A stretch of DNA of 16,027 nucleotides, taken from assembly GCA_002329075.1 (NCBI GenBank), contig DCXR01000078.1, positions 17,609-33,635 on the forward strand, read 5' to 3'. The translations under genes and the position numbers were made by a program. The notes below the pieces were generated by a model that searched no databases, was not told where the DNA came from, and saw nothing but the letters and a program-made list of their open reading frames with translations. Source of the stretch: Candidatus Neomicrothrix sp. UBA2131 (GTDB lineage Bacteria > Actinomycetota > Acidimicrobiia > Acidimicrobiales > MedAcidi-G1). Positions 7,839 to 13,772 of the stretch are shown here, one piece after another. Positions within the stretch are counted from its first letter, which is position 1, and every line of letters starts with the position of its first letter.

Positions 7839-8744
7839 CTATCGGCCGGTGATCAGGTGGTCCAGGGCGCCACCGAGTTCAGGGTCCTCGAATGAGAAGC
7901 CCGTGTCCTCGAGCACCCGAGGTCGGACCCTGGAGCTGGCCAGCATGAGCTCACGGACCAGGTCCCGGCCGAACAACAGCATCGGCATCAGCGACGGGAC
8001 AGGAAGCCGTGCAGGACGACCGAGTGTGCACCCGAGGGTTCGGGCGAACTCGGCATTCGTGACCGGTCCCGGTGCGACCAGGTTGACGGGCCCCTCGACC
8101 TCCCGGTCGAGCAGCCAGAGAAGCGCCGCCACCTCGTCCCGTAGCGAGATCCAACTCAGGTACTGGCGGCCGCTACCGAGGCGGCCACCGACGCCGAGCC
8201 GGAAGAGGGGAAGTTGCTTCGCCAGCAGGCCGCCTTCCGTGGAGAGCACTACGCCCGTCCTGGCGTGGGCGACCCGGATGCCGGCGTTCTCTGCAGCCGC
8301 TGTGGCCTGTTCCCATTCGGCGCAGACATCGGCGAGGAATCCAGTGCCCCGGGGAGCGTCCTCGTCGAGGGGTCGGTCACCGGCATCACCGTAGATGCCG
8401 ATGGCGGAACCGCTGACGAGGACAGATGGCCCACCGTCCTCGTGGATTGCGGCCAGTGCACCGGCCAACAACGTCGTCCCGAGGGTGCGGCTCTCCCGGA
8501 TTCGGCCACGTTGGGTCCTGGTCCAGCGACGGTCTGCGATGCCGGCGCCGGCCAGGTGGACGACGGCGTCGATGCCCTTCAGGTCGGCGGGTTCGAGTTC
8601 GGAGCCGGTCGGATCCCAGCGAACCTCGTCGGGTTCGTTCGGGACCCGCCGCATGATGCACACCACCCGGTCACCGCGTGCCCGGAGGGCTGCGCACAGG
8701 GCCGAGCCGATCAGTCCTGTCGATCCTGTGACCGCTACGTCCAC
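7839..8744 (-). CDS. TIGR01777-family epimerase-like SDR (YfcH/SDR39U1 type)
   Basis: This 301-residue extended short-chain dehydrogenase has the usual length for the family. The NAD(P)-binding Rossmann motif is GSTGLIG (7-13), VVHLAGAGIADRRWT (61-75) is the family's characteristic second block, and SRTLGTTLLAGAL and SGSAIGIYGD (111-120) follow. The C-terminal part (RLGVGGRLGSGRQYLSWISLRDEVAALLWLL) carries the signature RLGLGG.LG.G.Q..SWI..D. Members are annotated as nucleotide-sugar epimerases, but no substrate is firmly known for most bacterial ones. The start is a GTG at 8744 with only a poor AGG upstream; a TGTAAT box 9 bases ahead could be a -10 for a very short leader. It lies 65 bases downstream of greA on the same strand, so partial co-transcription is possible. 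It converges on the membrane protein gene. Confidence 0.93.
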   Translation of the reverse strand: MDVAVTGSTGLIGSALCAALRARGDRVVCIMRRVPNEPDEVRWDPTGSELEPADLKGIDAVVHLAGAGIADRRWTRTQRGRIRESRTLGTTLLAGALAAIHEDGGPSVLVSGSAIGIYGDAGDRPLDEDAPRGTGFLADVCAEWEQATAAAENAGIRVAHARTGVVLSTEGGLLAKQLPLFRLGVGGRLGSGRQYLSWISLRDEVAALLWLLDREVEGPVNLVAPGPVTNAEFARTLGCTLGRPARLPVPSLMPMLLFGRDLVRELMLASSRVRPRVLEDTGFSFEDPELGGALDHLITGR

Positions 8745-8809
8745 CGCCTGAGCATTACAGAAGTCCCCGTCGGTACCGGGGAGTGGGACGAACCGGACCG
8801 GCGGGGCCC

Positions 8810-9283
8810 TCAGACTTCTATGGAGATGATCGATGCCTTCAGGGTTCCCCCGGGTGCCTCGAACGAGACCTCGTCGCCGGGGGCACCGCCGAGCAGTGCT
8901 TCGCCAAGTGGCGAACCCGGTGATACCACCAGCAGGTCGTCGCGGTGTTCCTCTATCGATCCGAGCAACAGGCGCTCGGGCTCGTCGTCGCCCGCGTAGA
9001 GCACGGTGACCACGACCCCGGTGGTGACGGTCTCGCCGTCGCCGGTGGGGCCTTCGACGATCACGGCGTCGAGGAGGAGGGCCTCGAGGTGCAGGATCCG
9101 GCCCTCCATCTTGCCCTGCTCCTCCTTGGCGGCGTGGTAGTCGCCGTTCTCGGAGAGGTCGCCGAGTTCCCGGGCCGTTTCGATCTTGCGGGCGATGTCG
9201 ATCCGTCCGCGGGTGGTGAGGTCCTCGAGTTCGGCGGCGAGGCGGCCGTGCGCGTCGGGGGAGAACTGCTGCGGTTCAGGCAT
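8810..9283 (-). CDS. greA: Transcription elongation factor GreA
   Basis: GreA binds the secondary channel of RNA polymerase and stimulates cleavage of backtracked transcripts. The 157 residues match the family length. The N-terminal coiled coil (about 8-75) carries the tip loop GDLSENGDYHAAKEEQ (41-56) with the two essential acidic residues, Asp42 and Glu45. The C-terminal FKBP-like domain follows (VVVTVLYAGDD...SPGSPLGEALLGGAPGDEVSFEAPGG). It is preceded by a few extra residues (MPEPQQFSPDAHG). I chose the ATG at 9283, although the frame is open for 63 codons upstream, because the homology begins there. There is no Shine-Dalgarno, and a TACGCT box sits 6 bases upstream, so the message is probably leaderless. 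It diverges from the branched-chain amino acid operon. Confidence 0.96.
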   Translation of the reverse strand: MPEPQQFSPDAHGRLAAELEDLTTRGRIDIARKIETARELGDLSENGDYHAAKEEQGKMEGRILHLEALLLDAVIVEGPTGDGETVTTGVVVTVLYAGDDEPERLLLGSIEEHRDDLLVVSPGSPLGEALLGGAPGDEVSFEAPGGTLKASIISIEV

Positions 9284-9289
9284 GTCAGG

Positions 9290-9295
9290 AGCGTA
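9290..9295 (-). promoter_or_regulatory. Putative -10 box (TACGCT) of greA
   Basis: Read on the minus strand, TACGCT fits TANNNT and ends 6 bases before the greA ATG. Transcription would start at or beside the A of the start codon, matching the lack of a ribosome site. The -35 region is poor (CTCACG-like). Confidence 0.45.
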
Positions 9296-9322
9296 GCGAC
9301 GGTCCGGCGTCGTGAGGCTGCT

Positions 9323-9340
9323 GGGCCGATTGACCGGCCC
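9323..9340. promoter_or_regulatory. Palindrome over the -35 of the branched-chain operon promoter
   Basis: GGGCCG (9323-9328) and CGGCCC (9335-9340) are perfect 6-bp arms around a 6-base centre. They enclose the TTGACC -35 element (9330-9335). The placement would suit a dimeric repressor blocking polymerase, but GC-rich 6-bp arms arise easily by chance here. Confidence 0.3.
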
Positions 9341-9360
9341 CCGAAGGGTCTTGGTACACT
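9330..9360 (+). promoter_or_regulatory. Promoter of the leader-leuB-ilvE-cimA operon
   Basis: TTGACC (9330-9335) and TACACT (9355-9360) are good matches to -35 and -10 consensus, with a slightly long 19-base spacer. The expected start point 7-8 bases past the -10 falls on the G of a GTG codon at 9368, which opens the leader peptide. The whole attenuator lies downstream of this promoter and upstream of leuB. Confidence 0.65.
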
Positions 9361-9367
9361 TCCGCCC

Positions 9368-9403
9368 GTGAGTACTACCCGCCCCGTGATCCTCATTTCC
9401 TAG
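9368..9403 (+). CDS. Branched-chain amino acid leader peptide, probably leaderless
   Basis: Eleven codons (GTG start, TAG stop) encode MSTTRPVILIS. Four successive branched-chain codons (GTG ATC CTC ATT, 9386-9397) stand just before the stop. The peptide lies between a promoter and an intrinsic terminator ahead of leuB, ilvE and cimA, which is where a ribosome-sensing leader peptide belongs. There is no Shine-Dalgarno within range, but the -10 TACACT ends 7 bases before the GTG, so the first transcribed base would be the start codon. Scarcity of charged Val, Ile or Leu tRNA should stall the ribosome here and let polymerase read through. Short leader peptides of this kind are known for ilv and leu genes in actinobacteria; this one is inferred from sequence and position only. 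Confidence 0.75.
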   Translation: MSTTRPVILIS

Positions 9404-9425
9404 CGCACGCCCTCCCGGCGTGCGC
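9403..9425 (+). promoter_or_regulatory. Attenuator hairpin 1 directly after the leader peptide
   Basis: GCGCACGCC (9403-9411) and GGCGTGCGC (9417-9425) form a perfect 9-bp stem with a CTCCC loop, starting at the last base of the leader stop codon. A ribosome stalled on the Val-Ile-Leu-Ile codons would cover the 5' arm. By position it is the pause or protector stem of an attenuator. I could not find by eye a convincing antiterminator pairing between its 3' arm and the terminator stem. Confidence 0.7.
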
Positions 9426-9429
9426 CCCG

Positions 9430-9455
9430 ACCGTCCACCTAGGTGGACGGTTTTT
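9430..9455 (+). terminator. Intrinsic terminator of the leuB-operon attenuator
   Basis: ACCGTCCACCT (9430-9440) is followed at once by its reverse complement AGGTGGACGGT (9441-9451), giving a stem of about 9 bp with a CTAG tetraloop. TTTTT (9451-9455) follows directly. This is the strongest terminator shape in the window. It sits 62 bases before the leuB start and after the leader peptide, so it controls read-through into the operon rather than ending a gene. Confidence 0.85.
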
Positions 9456-9505
9456 CCGTTCCGGGCACACACCTACTCTCCACTACACAGCGACACAGCA
9501 GGACC

Positions 9506-9510
9506 AGGAG
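9506..9510 (+). promoter_or_regulatory. Ribosome binding site of leuB
   Basis: AGGAG stands 7 bases before the GTG at 9518. It decides the start: the same frame is open from 9443, but that upstream stretch lies inside the terminator stem and has no ribosome site. Confidence 0.8.
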
Positions 9511-9517
9511 CACTCCA

Positions 9518-10495
9518 GTGGCACATCGAATCGGCGTCATCGGTGGCGACGGCATCGGACCCGAGGTCGTCGCAGAGGGCCTCAAGGTCGCCACTGCGGC
9601 AGGGGTCGAGTTCGAAGCCGTCGACTACGACCTCGGTGGCGACCGTTACCTCCGCGACGGAACCGTCCTGCCCGACGAGGTCATCGAGGAATGGCGTGGA
9701 CTGGATGCCCTGTTCCTGGGCGCGGTCGGCACCCCCGAGGTCCCACCGGGGCTCATCGAGCGTGGCCTGCTGCTCAAGATGCGCTTCGAACTCGACCTCT
9801 ACATCAACCTCCGCCCCTTCGTGTTCCCCGACAACGACATCGACTTCTGCGTCGTGCGCGAGAACACCGAGGGCGCATATGCCGGCGAGGGTGGCTTCCT
9901 GCGCAGGGGCACCCCGTACGAGGTGGCCACCCAGGGTTCCGTCAACACCCGGATGGGTGTCGAACGCTGCATCCGGTACGCCTTCGACCTGGCGCGGGCC
10001 CGGCGCGGGCACCTCACGCTCGTCCACAAGACGAACGTGCTCACGTTCGCCGGCAACCTCTGGGAGCGCACCTTCCACGAGGTGGCCGATGGGTACCCCG
10101 ACGTCGAGACCGCCTACAGCCACGTCGATGCAGCCTGTATCCACTTCGTGGAGGGTCCGCAGCGCTATGACGTCATAGTCACGGACAACCTCTTCGGCGA
10201 CATCCTCACCGACCTCGGGGGTGCCGTCTCCGGAGGCATCGGCTTCGCAGCGTCAGCGAACCTCAACCCGGAACGCACCGGAGCATCGATGTTCGAGCCG
10301 GTCCACGGCTCGGCGCCCGACATCACCGGCCAGGGCATCGCCAACCCGACCGCAGCCATACTCTCGGCGGCGATGATGCTCGACTTCCTGGGCGAGGAGG
10401 ATGCTGCCCGACGCATCACCGCTGCCTGCGCCGATCCGGCTACCCAGGTCGAGGGCACGGTCGCCATCGGCGACGCCATCGCCACACTGGTCTAG
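9518..10495 (+). CDS. leuB: 3-isopropylmalate dehydrogenase
   Basis: This enzyme oxidatively decarboxylates 3-isopropylmalate to 2-oxoisocaproate with NAD in leucine synthesis. In the citramalate route it also acts on 3-methylmalate, giving 2-oxobutyrate for isoleucine. The 325 residues fit the shorter actinobacterial LeuB. Visible family blocks are IGVIGGDGIGPEV (N-terminus), KMRFELDLYINLRP with the substrate-binding arginines, RENTEGAYAGEGG, the VHKTNVL block with the catalytic Lys, DNLFGDILTDLGG with metal-binding Asp residues, and EPVHGSAPDITGQGIANP for NAD. The start is a GTG with AGGAG 7 bases upstream. It is the first structural gene after the attenuator, with ilvE 50 bases downstream. 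Related tartrate or isocitrate dehydrogenases are less likely given the neighbours. Confidence 0.94.
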   Translation: MAHRIGVIGGDGIGPEVVAEGLKVATAAGVEFEAVDYDLGGDRYLRDGTVLPDEVIEEWRGLDALFLGAVGTPEVPPGLIERGLLLKMRFELDLYINLRPFVFPDNDIDFCVVRENTEGAYAGEGGFLRRGTPYEVATQGSVNTRMGVERCIRYAFDLARARRGHLTLVHKTNVLTFAGNLWERTFHEVADGYPDVETAYSHVDAACIHFVEGPQRYDVIVTDNLFGDILTDLGGAVSGGIGFAASANLNPERTGASMFEPVHGSAPDITGQGIANPTAAILSAAMMLDFLGEEDAARRITAACADPATQVEGTVAIGDAIATLV

Positions 10496-10545
10496 GCACG
10501 GTCACGACAACACGCACCCACGACAGGAAATCAGGAGCAGACACA

Positions 10546-11463
10546 ATGCCGATCGAGAAGGTTGACAAGATCTGGATGAACGGCGACCTCGTCGACTGGG
10601 ACGACGCCACGATCCACGTGCTGACGCACACCCTCCACTATGGCAACGGCGTGTTCGAGGGCATCCGCGCCTACGAAACCGATCGCGGGCCGGCTGTGTT
10701 CCGGCTCACGCCCCACATCGAGCGCCTGTTCCGCTCGGCCAAGATCCTCTACATCGACATCCCGTGGTCGGTCGACGACCTGGTTGCGGCCGTCCTCGAC
10801 ACCGTGCGCGTCAACGGCATACCGTCCTGCTACATCCGGCCGCTGGCGTACCTCGGCTACGGCGAGATGGGACTCAACCCGATCCCGTGCAAGGTCGACG
10901 TCTCGGTCGCCTGCTGGCCGTGGGGCTCCTACCTCGGCGACGAGGGCATCGCCAAGGGCGTACGCACGATGATCTCGTCGTGGCAGCGCCACGACCCCAA
11001 CGCCATGCCGCCGGCTGCCAAGGGCTGCGGCCACTACGTCAACTCGCAGATGGCCAAGGTCCAGGCGCTCAAGTCGGGCTACGACGAGGCGATCCTGCTC
11101 TCCCCACAGGGCCACGTGTCCGAGTGCAGCGGCGAGAACATCTTCGTGGTCATCGACGGCACCATCGTCACCCCGCCGAGCAGCGCCGGTGCCCTCGAGG
11201 GCATCACGCAGAACGCCGTCCGGCGCATCGCCGAGGACCTCGGCTATGACTACGTCCGCGGCAACATCCTGCGCAGCGACCTCTACACGGCCGACGAGGC
11301 CTTCCTGTCGGGCACCGCCGCCGAGGTGGTGCCGATCCGGTCGGTCGACGACCGCGAGATCGGCGACCCCGGTCCGATCACCCGCGCCGTCCAGGAGGTC
11401 TTCTACGAGGCGGTTCGCGGCAGGCGCCCCGAATACGCGGAGTGGAACGAGTATGTCGACTGA
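10546..11463 (+). CDS. ilvE: Branched-chain amino acid aminotransferase
   Basis: This is a PLP fold type IV enzyme that exchanges amino groups between glutamate and the 2-oxo acids of valine, leucine and isoleucine, the last step for all three. The 305 residues match E. coli IlvE closely in length and order: WMNGDLVDWDDATIHVLTH, HYGNGVFEGIRAY, SCYIRPLAYLGYG, the PLP lysine Lys159 in PPAAKGCGHYVNS, GYDEAILLSPQGHVSECSGENIF, and FLSGTAAEVVPIRSVDDREIG. The ATG at 10546 has AGGAG 8 bases upstream. Its last 11 bases overlap the start of cimA in another frame, so the two are probably translationally coupled. It shares the attenuated promoter with leuB. No catalytic residue looks altered. Confidence 0.97.
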   Translation: MPIEKVDKIWMNGDLVDWDDATIHVLTHTLHYGNGVFEGIRAYETDRGPAVFRLTPHIERLFRSAKILYIDIPWSVDDLVAAVLDTVRVNGIPSCYIRPLAYLGYGEMGLNPIPCKVDVSVACWPWGSYLGDEGIAKGVRTMISSWQRHDPNAMPPAAKGCGHYVNSQMAKVQALKSGYDEAILLSPQGHVSECSGENIFVVIDGTIVTPPSSAGALEGITQNAVRRIAEDLGYDYVRGNILRSDLYTADEAFLSGTAAEVVPIRSVDDREIGDPGPITRAVQEVFYEAVRGRRPEYAEWNEYVD

Positions 11464-13081
11464 CCCTGCCCCATCATCGGGCAGCCTGCCGGTTGCCGTC
11501 GAGATCTATGACACGACGCTGCGCGACGGGGCGCAGCTGGAGGGCATTTCGCTCACGGTCGACGACAAGCTGCGCATAGCCGAGCAACTCGACCGCCTCG
11601 GCGTCCACTACATCGAGGGTGGCTGGCCGGGCTCCAACCCGAAGGACGAGGAGTTCTTCAAGCGCGCCCGAACCGAACTCGACCTGACCACCTCGGAGTT
11701 GGTCGCCTTCGGCTCGACCCGCCGGGTCAAGGGCCGGGTCGACGACGATCCGACGCTCGCCAACCTGGTTGCCGCCGGCACGGGAGTGGTGTGCATCGTC
11801 GGCAAGGCGTGGGACTACCACGTCACCGAGGCGCTGCGCACCACGCTCGAAGAGGGCGTGGCGATGGTGGCCGACTCGGTGCGCTTCCTGAAGGACCAGG
11901 GGCTCAAGGTCTTCTTCGACGCCGAGCACTTCTTCGACGGCTATGACGCCAACCCCGAATTTTCGCTCGCCGTCCTCGAGGGCGCCGCCATCGCCGGAGC
12001 GGACTGTCTGGTGCTCTGCGACACCAACGGGGGTTCTCTGCCGGCCCGGGTCGAACAGACGGTTCGTGCGGTCGTAGCCCACCTCGACACACCCGTCGGC
12101 GTGCACCTGCACAACGACACCGGATGTGGGGTCGCCAATGCCCTCGTTGGTGTCGCCGCCGGCGCCACCCAGGTCCAGGGCACGATCAACGGCTACGGCG
12201 AGCGCGTCGGCAACTGCGACCTGGTGCCGATCATCGCCAACCTGAGCCTCAAGTTGGGCGTCGAGACCATCCCCGAGGACAGGCTGGCCCGTCTCACGTC
12301 GGTGGCACACCACGTGGCCGAGTTGGTCAACTTCGTAGCCGACCCGCAGCAGCCCTACGTCGGCACCAAGGCCTTCGCCCACAAGGCCGGCCTTCACACC
12401 AGCGCCATCGCCCGTCGTTCCGACGCCTACGAGCACGTTGCTCCGGAACTCGTCGGCAACGGCACCCACTTCGTGGTATCAGAGATGGCCGGCAGGTCCA
12501 CGATCGCCCTCAAGGCCACCGAACTCGGGCTCGACCTCGATGCCCCCACCATGGGCGACATCGTCGAAACCCTCAAGGAACTCGAGTTCGCCGGCTACCA
12601 CTTCGAGGCGGCAGACGCCTCCCTCGAGCTACTCATGCGTGCTGCTACCGGCTGGGAGCAGGACTATTTCCGCCTCGAGTCGTTCTCGGTCGAGGTCGGC
12701 CACCGGTCGGGAAGCGGTAGCCGGGCCTGGAACGAGGTTGCAGTCGACGTCGAGACCGAGGCAACGGTCAGGCTCTGGATCGACGGTGAACTGGTCGAGG
12801 CCACAGGCGAGGGCAACGGCCCTGTCAACGCCCTCGACGCGGCACTGCGCCAGGCCTTGGACGAACGTCATCCGAGCCTGGGGCGCCTGCGCCTCACCGA
12901 CTACAAGGTGCGTGTCCTCGGGACCGGTCAGGGCACCGGTGCGGTCACCAGAGTGCTGATCGACTCGACGAACGGCGAGCACACCTGGTCGACCATCGGC
13001 GTGTCGGAGAACATCATCGAAGCCTCCTGGCAGGCCCTCGTCGACGCCGTCGTATACAGCCTCCTCCACGCAGCCGACTGA
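11453..13081 (+). CDS. cimA: Citramalate synthase
   Basis: CimA condenses pyruvate and acetyl-CoA to (R)-citramalate, starting isoleucine synthesis without threonine. The 542 residues fit the long citramalate synthase family (TIGR00977 type) rather than LeuA. Residues 15-290 are the HMGL-like TIM barrel: IYDTTLRDGAQLEGISLTV with catalytic Arg24 and metal-binding Asp25, HYIEGGWPGSNPKDEEFF (52-69), CDTNGG (189-194), and VHLHNDTG with metal ligands His218 and His220. KAFAHKAGLHTSAI follows. Residues from about 400 form the LeuA-type dimer domain, usually the site of feedback inhibition by isoleucine. The ATG at 11453 lies inside the end of ilvE (11-base overlap) with GGAG 10 bases upstream. The frame is open further upstream, but that part is antiphase to ilvE and meaningless. 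The aquaporin gene follows 16 bases later. Confidence 0.96.
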   Translation: MSTDPAPSSGSLPVAVEIYDTTLRDGAQLEGISLTVDDKLRIAEQLDRLGVHYIEGGWPGSNPKDEEFFKRARTELDLTTSELVAFGSTRRVKGRVDDDPTLANLVAAGTGVVCIVGKAWDYHVTEALRTTLEEGVAMVADSVRFLKDQGLKVFFDAEHFFDGYDANPEFSLAVLEGAAIAGADCLVLCDTNGGSLPARVEQTVRAVVAHLDTPVGVHLHNDTGCGVANALVGVAAGATQVQGTINGYGERVGNCDLVPIIANLSLKLGVETIPEDRLARLTSVAHHVAELVNFVADPQQPYVGTKAFAHKAGLHTSAIARRSDAYEHVAPELVGNGTHFVVSEMAGRSTIALKATELGLDLDAPTMGDIVETLKELEFAGYHFEAADASLELLMRAATGWEQDYFRLESFSVEVGHRSGSGSRAWNEVAVDVETEATVRLWIDGELVEATGEGNGPVNALDAALRQALDERHPSLGRLRLTDYKVRVLGTGQGTGAVTRVLIDSTNGEHTWSTIGVSENIIEASWQALVDAVVYSLLHAAD

Positions 13082-13085
13082 CCCC

Positions 13086-13089
13086 GGAG
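13086..13089 (+). promoter_or_regulatory. Ribosome binding site of the aquaporin gene, supporting a TTG start
   Basis: GGAG lies 8 bases before the TTG at 13098, in the short gap after cimA. No ATG or GTG in that frame occurs between the cimA stop and the conserved helix 1, so this site decides the rare TTG start. Confidence 0.65.
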
Positions 13090-13097
13090 CATCCACC

Positions 13098-13772
13098 TTG
13101 CTAGCGAGGCGTCCCCGCGAACTGCTGGCAGAGGGGGTGGGGACCTGTTTCCTCCTGGTCGGGGTGGTCGGGTCCGGGATCATGGCGACCCGGCTCAGCC
13201 CCGCCGACGTGGGGTTGCAGTTGCTGGAGAACTCCGCTGCCACCGCGGCGGTGCTCATCGCCATCATTTCGATCTTCGGGACGATCTCGGCCGACTTCAA
13301 CCCTGCAGTCACCCTTGCGGCATGGATGCTCGGGCACCGGGCCGGTCGTGAGGTGCCGGCGATGGTCGCCGTGCAGCTGGTCGGCGGCTGCCTCGGCACC
13401 GTGTTCGCCAACCTTATGTTCGACCTGTCGTGGGTCGAGGCCTCGACGCAGGCCCGCAGCGGCGGCCACCTCTGGCTGGCCGAGGTCGTGGCAACCGTCG
13501 GCCTGTTGCTGGTCGTGTTCAGCCTGCTGCGCACCGCCCGCATGTCGGCGATTCCGTACGTGGTCGGTGCCTACATCGGTGGCGCCTATTTCTTCACGTC
13601 GTCGACCAGCTTTGCCAACCCAGCGGTCACCGTGGCCCGCACGCTGTCGGACACCTTTGCCGGCATCGAGCCGGCGTCGGCGCCGATGTTCGTGCTGATG
13701 CAGGTGGTCGGAGTCGGTGCGGCGGTCGCCCTGGTCGGGGCGCTGTTCCCGGACGATCGATCAGGCACCTGA
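13098..13772 (+). CDS. MIP-family channel (aquaporin or solute facilitator)
   Basis: This 224-residue integral membrane protein is of normal length for bacterial aquaporins. Six hydrophobic helices and two half-helices are visible, with both signature loops: DFNPAVTLA (NPA at 68-70) and FANPAVTVAR (NPA at 174-176). Helix 1 has the usual E-x-x-G-T-F/C motif (LLAEGVGTCFLLVGVVGSG). The residue after the second NPA, normally the selectivity-filter Arg (NPAR), is Val177, which should widen and neutralise the pore. The same Val is known in AqpS of ars operons, which passes arsenicals. No ars gene is in the window; the gene lies 16 bases behind cimA and is probably part of that operon. It starts at TTG with GGAG upstream, and its end overlaps the convergent hydrolase gene by 12 bases. 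The solute is unknown. Confidence 0.92.
   Translation: MLARRPRELLAEGVGTCFLLVGVVGSGIMATRLSPADVGLQLLENSAATAAVLIAIISIFGTISADFNPAVTLAAWMLGHRAGREVPAMVAVQLVGGCLGTVFANLMFDLSWVEASTQARSGGHLWLAEVVATVGLLLVVFSLLRTARMSAIPYVVGAYIGGAYFFTSSTSFANPAVTVARTLSDTFAGIEPASAPMFVLMQVVGVGAAVALVGALFPDDRSGT

Noticed and set aside
8765..8781. CCCCG/CGGGG hairpin downstream of greA as a terminator
   Set aside because: It has a five-pair stem and no U-run on the minus strand, so it is too weak to call.
9430..9451. 22-bp perfect palindrome as a repressor operator
   Set aside because: The five T residues that follow directly, and the position after a leader peptide, make an intrinsic terminator the better reading, although the DNA form could still bind a dimeric protein.
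11474..12469. Open frame of about 330 codons opposite cimA
   Set aside because: It is low-complexity Gly/Val/Asp-rich text without motifs; cimA on the plus strand explains the open reading.
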